Positions 7,294-9,596 of a stretch of DNA of 9,596 nt are shown piece by piece; within the stretch, counting starts at the first letter, position 1; every line of letters starts with the position of its first letter. The translations under genes were made by a program, and so were the position numbers. Below the pieces are notes generated by a model. It was not told the origin of the DNA and searched no databases. It worked only from the letters and a program-made list of their open reading frames with translations. The stretch is from an uncultured Phaeodactylibacter sp. (GTDB lineage: Bacteria; Bacteroidota; Bacteroidia; Chitinophagales; Saprospiraceae). The stretch is taken from contig CAJXXJ010000096.1 of assembly GCA_913062745.1 (NCBI GenBank), positions 1-9,596 of the forward strand, read 5' to 3'.

Positions 7294-7929
7294 TTACCAA
7301 ATGCCGGGTATCAGCCGCCGGGACTTCCGCTGGTATTCCCGGTAAGCTGGCCCGAAATTGCGCAGCAGCGCCTGCTCTTCAGCAGTTATGCGCAGGTAGT
7401 AAGCGGCCATCATCAGAGCAACGGCTACCGGCAGGCTCCACCAGGATTCCAGGAGTACGGCACTGCCAACAGCGGTGAGCAGGGCCCCCAGGTAGCTGGG
7501 GTGGCGTACGAGCCGGAACGGGCCGTCCTGGATCAGCTGGTGCCCATCCTGTATTTGTACTGTTGCCGTAAAGAAGCGGCCCAGGGTCTGTATCGCCCAG
7601 ATGCGTATGCCTGTACCCGCTGCAATGATGAGCAGCCCGATAGCCAGCCAGTGGTTGTGGTGGCGCTCCGGGTGCAGGTAAGCCCACTCTGCTACCGGAA
7701 GGGCAGTGGCGAGTAAAGACAGCAACAGGATGGCAAAAACGCTGTTGCGGTCATCTGCACGGTGGGTTTTAGCTTCGCCCTTTGCAAATCCGGGCTGGGT
7801 AAGAAAAATGGTAACCGCGGTAGCGATGAGCAACAATACCTTGTAGTGCAGGAGAAGCTCAATACGAAAGGCCAGCGGCAGCGCATAAGCCAGTGCAATG
7901 AATAGAAGTGTGTTTTTAATTTTTTCCAT
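7294..7929 (-). CDS. Integral-membrane methyltransferase, isoprenylcysteine carboxyl methyltransferase (ICMT/PEMT-like) family
   Basis: Members of this superfamily are membrane proteins that use S-adenosylmethionine to methylate lipid-linked carboxylates or amines; bacterial substrates are mostly unknown. The 211-residue product has about five hydrophobic segments (roughly 6-20, 28-44, 64-82, 94-113, 150-178). The C-terminal signature is G-P-F-R-L-V-R-H-P-S-Y-L-G (136-148), then I-T-A-E-E-Q-A-L-L (181-189) and F-G-P-A-Y-R-E-Y (192-199), which shape the SAM and substrate pocket. The order and size match family members of about 200 residues. The ATG at 7929 opens directly on the first membrane helix. 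The gene starts 42 bp after the stop of the LuxI/FeeM-like gene on the same strand and is followed by a hairpin terminator, so the two probably share a transcript. NnrU-like or DUF1295-type proteins are alternatives, but the R-H-P-x-Y-x-G and EE motifs favour ICMT. Confidence 0.85.
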   Translation of the reverse strand: MEKIKNTLLFIALAYALPLAFRIELLLHYKVLLLIATAVTIFLTQPGFAKGEAKTHRADDRNSVFAILLLSLLATALPVAEWAYLHPERHHNHWLAIGLLIIAAGTGIRIWAIQTLGRFFTATVQIQDGHQLIQDGPFRLVRHPSYLGALLTAVGSAVLLESWWSLPVAVALMMAAYYLRITAEEQALLRNFGPAYREYQRKSRRLIPGIW

Positions 7930-7971
7930 GAGTAGAGATATTGGTAAGTGAAGGTGAAAATGTAAATTGAT

Positions 7972-8736
7972 CTATGCAGCGAGTTCCAGCATTGAGAAGG
8001 GTGCGGAATACTGTTTGCTCTCCGGGTGGAAGGCTACGCCGCCGTATTGCTCCATACTGGGCCGGATGCGCTCGAGGCGGTCCCAAACTGTTTTCCGGAT
8101 ATCCTTTTCCTGCAGGCTGAGGATGCTGGCCGCCAGGCCGTTGTAGTCATTCTGCCGGCCATCTACAATTTGGCGGAAGCCGTAGCGGTAGTAGGCAGCC
8201 GCATGCCGGGGGTGGCAGGCAAGCAAAATGGCTTGGTAGTGGTGGCGGAACAGCAGGCTGCCCAGGGTGGCGTCAAGCATAAAGCGGGTATAACCGGAAG
8301 AGCGGGCATCAGAACGGAAAACAAACCGGCTGGCCTCTACATAGGGCAGGCCATCTTGCTGTAGCTGATGAAGGTGAGCCTGAATAGGTGCCCGTTGCGG
8401 ACAGCTTTCCAACAGGGGCAGAGGGCGTGCTTTGATATCCGGAGCATAGCCATACTGGCCTGCAAGCTCGTTCAGCAGATGGAGGTGAGGCGCCGGGCCG
8501 GGCTGCACCAACCGCATGTAACCGAGCGGCCGGCTGCCGTAGTGGCCTTCCTGGAAAAGCCCCATGTGCAGGGCATTCCAATCGTAGGCTTCAAAAGTAA
8601 ACCCGTGCGGAGCCTCCTCCACGAGGCTGGCGCAGTGGCTGTCGAGGTAGCCTTCGTAGCGGAGTTGAAATAGGTCTTGCAATTCCCGGGCCGTGCGTGC
8701 CGGGCGTACGCTCAGATACTGAATTGACGTGCTCAT
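7972..8736 (-). CDS. LuxI/FeeM-like N-acyltransferase (autoinducer or N-acyl amino acid synthase fold)
   Basis: The 254-residue product has the GNAT-type fold of acyl-homoserine lactone and N-acyl amino acid synthases. These join a fatty acyl group from acyl carrier protein to an amino acid or S-adenosylmethionine. The LuxI-type pattern is visible in order: Arg26 in Q-L-R-Y-E-G-Y-L, an acidic residue in Y-D-W-N (51-54), Arg75 in G-Y-M-R-L, and E-A-S-R-F-V (134-139), matching the LuxI E-x-S-R-F. These are followed by S-S-G-Y-T-R-F-M (146-153) and Y-Y-R-Y-G-F (182-187), as in the acyl-CoA/ACP-binding part of GNATs. It is longer than LuxI (about 190-220 residues) and carries an extra C-terminal tail. 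FeeM-like N-acyl amino acid synthase or exosortase-associated acyltransferase are therefore as likely as a true autoinducer synthase. No signal peptide or membrane segment is seen. No LuxR-type regulator is in the window. It is the first gene of a probable pair with the membrane methyltransferase. A 10-bp inverted repeat abuts its start codon. Confidence 0.75.
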   Translation of the reverse strand: MSTSIQYLSVRPARTARELQDLFQLRYEGYLDSHCASLVEEAPHGFTFEAYDWNALHMGLFQEGHYGSRPLGYMRLVQPGPAPHLHLLNELAGQYGYAPDIKARPLPLLESCPQRAPIQAHLHQLQQDGLPYVEASRFVFRSDARSSGYTRFMLDATLGSLLFRHHYQAILLACHPRHAAAYYRYGFRQIVDGRQNDYNGLAASILSLQEKDIRKTVWDRLERIRPSMEQYGGVAFHPESKQYSAPFSMLELAA

Positions 8737-8797
8737 GATTACGAGTAGTTTGAATGAAGGAATAAATAGCTCATCCGATGCTGTAGAACTCGTAATC
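8737..8797 (-). repeat. 10-bp inverted repeat flanking the leader of the LuxI/FeeM-like gene
   Basis: GATTACGAGT (8737-8746) and its perfect reverse complement ACTCGTAATC (8788-8797) are separated by 41 bp. The proximal arm ends right at the ATG (8736-8734) of the acyltransferase gene. In the transcript the two arms could pair and occlude the start codon region; in DNA they could be two half-sites for a regulator. No homologous known operator is recognised. Confidence 0.5.
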
Positions 8798-9107
8798 TTT
8801 CCGCCTTGTATAAATTGGTTAGCAGCCGGTAAACTATACCAGCCTTTGGTAGTTAGGCATTAGCAATACAACGCCGTTGGCCTGGTGCCCCTTGCACCGC
8901 CAAACAGCTTTCTACCAGTTAGTGTTGTTGGTGTGTTGATTGTGCAGTTGTCTAATGCCGGAATGAGCGCAAAGATGCGCTGTAAATAAGCGTCCGTCTT
9001 CGCTGCATGTAACAAACGCAGCAGCAGCGAAAATGGTTTGTTTGGAAAATGAACTCAAAATTAGGCAGCTGTGCTGTCAATATCAAGTTGAATTGGAAAT
9101 TTTTATT

Positions 9108-9152
9108 CATAGTTCGCACTGTTAAGCACTACCGAGCGTAGTACGAACTATG
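9108..9152 (+). promoter_or_regulatory. 9-bp dyad in the leader of the right-edge gene
   Basis: CATAGTTCG (9108-9116) pairs perfectly with CGAACTATG (9144-9152). After one mismatch, ACT/AGT (9118-9120 with 9140-9142) and two G-T pairs extend the stem. No T-run follows on either strand, so it is not a terminator. It lies 35 bp before the ATG at 9188, which suits a leader hairpin or a regulator-binding dyad. Confidence 0.35.
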
Positions 9153-9187
9153 AGGAAGAGGGATAAAACAGTTTTGTAAATATACGT

Positions 9188-9596
9188 ATGGAGATCAAGC
9201 ATCTGAAGCGGGAAGAAATTGATAAGGTGAAGTGGAACAGCTGTGTACACTATGCCACGAACGGGAATATCTTTGGATATATGTGGTATCTCGACCACAT
9301 AGCTAAAGACTGGGAAGCTCTGGTGGAAGGAGACTACGAGTCTGTTTTTCCTCTGGTCTGGAGAGAAGGGCCTTTCAAACGGCGTGAACTGCATCAGCCT
9401 TCGCTCATGCGCGAGCTGGGTATTTATTCTATTCACCTGCTTTCGCAAAAGCGCGTATCCCGCTTTCTGCAGGCCATACCGGAAGACTTTAAAAAGATCG
9501 ATATCCGGCTTAATGAGCAAAACCAGCCGCCGGAAGGGCTCAACTTTCAAACGGAAGAGCGGCACAACCATCAATTATTTCTCAATAAGCCCTACG
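9188..9596 (+). CDS. Bacteroidota acyltransferase-like protein (FemAB/GNAT-type), 3' truncated
   Basis: From the ATG at 9188 a frame stays open to the window edge for 136 codons. The product begins M-E-I-K-H-L-K-R-E-E-I-D-K-V-K-W, then has N-I-F-G-Y-M-W-Y-L-D (~27-36), a tryptophan-containing D-W-E-A-L-V (~41-46), D-Y-E-S-V-F-P-L-V-W-R (~49-59) and H-Q-P-S-L-M-R-E-L-G (~69-78). This layout recalls a Bacteroidota family of uncharacterised cytosolic proteins related to FemAB/GNAT acyltransferases, recalled from family style rather than verified. The catalytic half would lie beyond the window. An antisense open frame over the same bases (9122-9574) lacks any recognisable protein character. The gene is divergent from the LuxI/FeeM-like gene. 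Substrate and role are not known. Confidence 0.65.
   Translation, partial: MEIKHLKREEIDKVKWNSCVHYATNGNIFGYMWYLDHIAKDWEALVEGDYESVFPLVWREGPFKRRELHQPSLMRELGIYSIHLLSQKRVSRFLQAIPEDFKKIDIRLNEQNQPPEGLNFQTEERHNHQLFLNKPY

Larger units (their letters stand above)
8737..9187. other. 451-bp divergent intergenic region with several inverted repeats
   Basis: No convincing gene on either strand. The stretch separates the divergent LuxI/FeeM-like gene (minus) and the truncated acyltransferase-like gene (plus), and must hold both promoters, though no good TTG/TAnnTTTG pair was found for either. It contains the inverted repeat at 8737-8797, a bulged 10-bp hairpin (8877-8903), a 5-bp hairpin around 8966-8981, an 8-bp hairpin (8999-9031) and a 9-bp dyad (9108-9152). 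Whether these make a structured RNA is unknown. Confidence 0.6.

Noticed and set aside
9117..9130. Short direct repeat of GCACT in the 9108-9152 dyad loop
   Set aside because: Five bases repeated twice is expected by chance and has no supporting context.
9169..9176. CAGTTTTG as a -7 box for the right-edge gene
   Set aside because: It matches TAnnTTTG except at one base, but no TTG lies about 17-21 nt upstream, and transcription would start only a few bases before the ATG.
8737..9187. lux-box or LuxR-type operator for the LuxI-like gene
   Set aside because: No 20-bp lux-box-like palindrome was found and no LuxR homologue is in the window; the 10-bp arms are 41 bp apart, unlike a lux box.
9122..9574. 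Open frame of 150 codons on the minus strand at the right edge
   Set aside because: The plus-strand frame from 9188 has a coherent protein with conserved-looking aromatic motifs, a good ATG and no stop to the edge; the antisense frame looks like its shadow.

Overview
The window looks like a chromosomal segment of a moderately GC-rich member of the Bacteroidota, probably a Saprospiria/Lewinella-like marine bacterium. This is judged from protein style only: a fused FtcD, a PorT-type outer-membrane barrel with a conserved L-N-Y-L-E-I-P-I-L stretch, a Bacteroidota-type acyltransferase-like protein at the right edge, and start sites without clear Shine-Dalgarno sequences. Eight protein genes were found, two of them cut by the window edges. 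There is no rRNA, tRNA, CRISPR array or insertion sequence.

Left part (1-3430): the 3' end of rny (RNase Y, plus strand) meets ftcD (minus strand) at a strong bidirectional terminator (471-510). ftcD encodes a fused glutamate formimidoyltransferase/formimino-THF cyclodeaminase, the folate-linked last step of histidine breakdown. Across a 99-bp divergent control region lies a plus-strand gene for an oxygenase-only bacterial nitric oxide synthase with its heme cysteine, arginine-binding glutamate and pterin-stacking tryptophan region intact. A perfect 13-bp inverted repeat closes the nos gene, with the stop codon in its loop.

Middle part (3455-7206): a small secreted outer-membrane beta-barrel gene sits in a conspicuously AT-rich patch and has its own candidate promoter. 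Next to it on the same strand is a 977-residue FAD/iron-sulfur dehydrogenase of the YdiJ/D-2-hydroxyacid dehydrogenase type, fusing a GlcD-like flavin half to a GlcF-like Fe-S/CCG half.

Right part (7234-9596): a minus-strand pair, probably an operon, encodes a LuxI/FeeM-like N-acyltransferase (7972-8736) followed after 42 bp by an integral-membrane methyltransferase of the isoprenylcysteine carboxyl methyltransferase family, ending in a hairpin terminator. This pair is the best candidate for an undescribed small system: an N-acyl amino acid or lactone-type signal/lipid synthase coupled to a membrane methyltransferase that could cap a free carboxylate. A 451-bp intergenic region rich in inverted repeats separates it from a divergent, truncated gene for a Bacteroidota-type acyltransferase-like protein. 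The biochemical link between the two enzymes is inference; only their identities and adjacency are seen.
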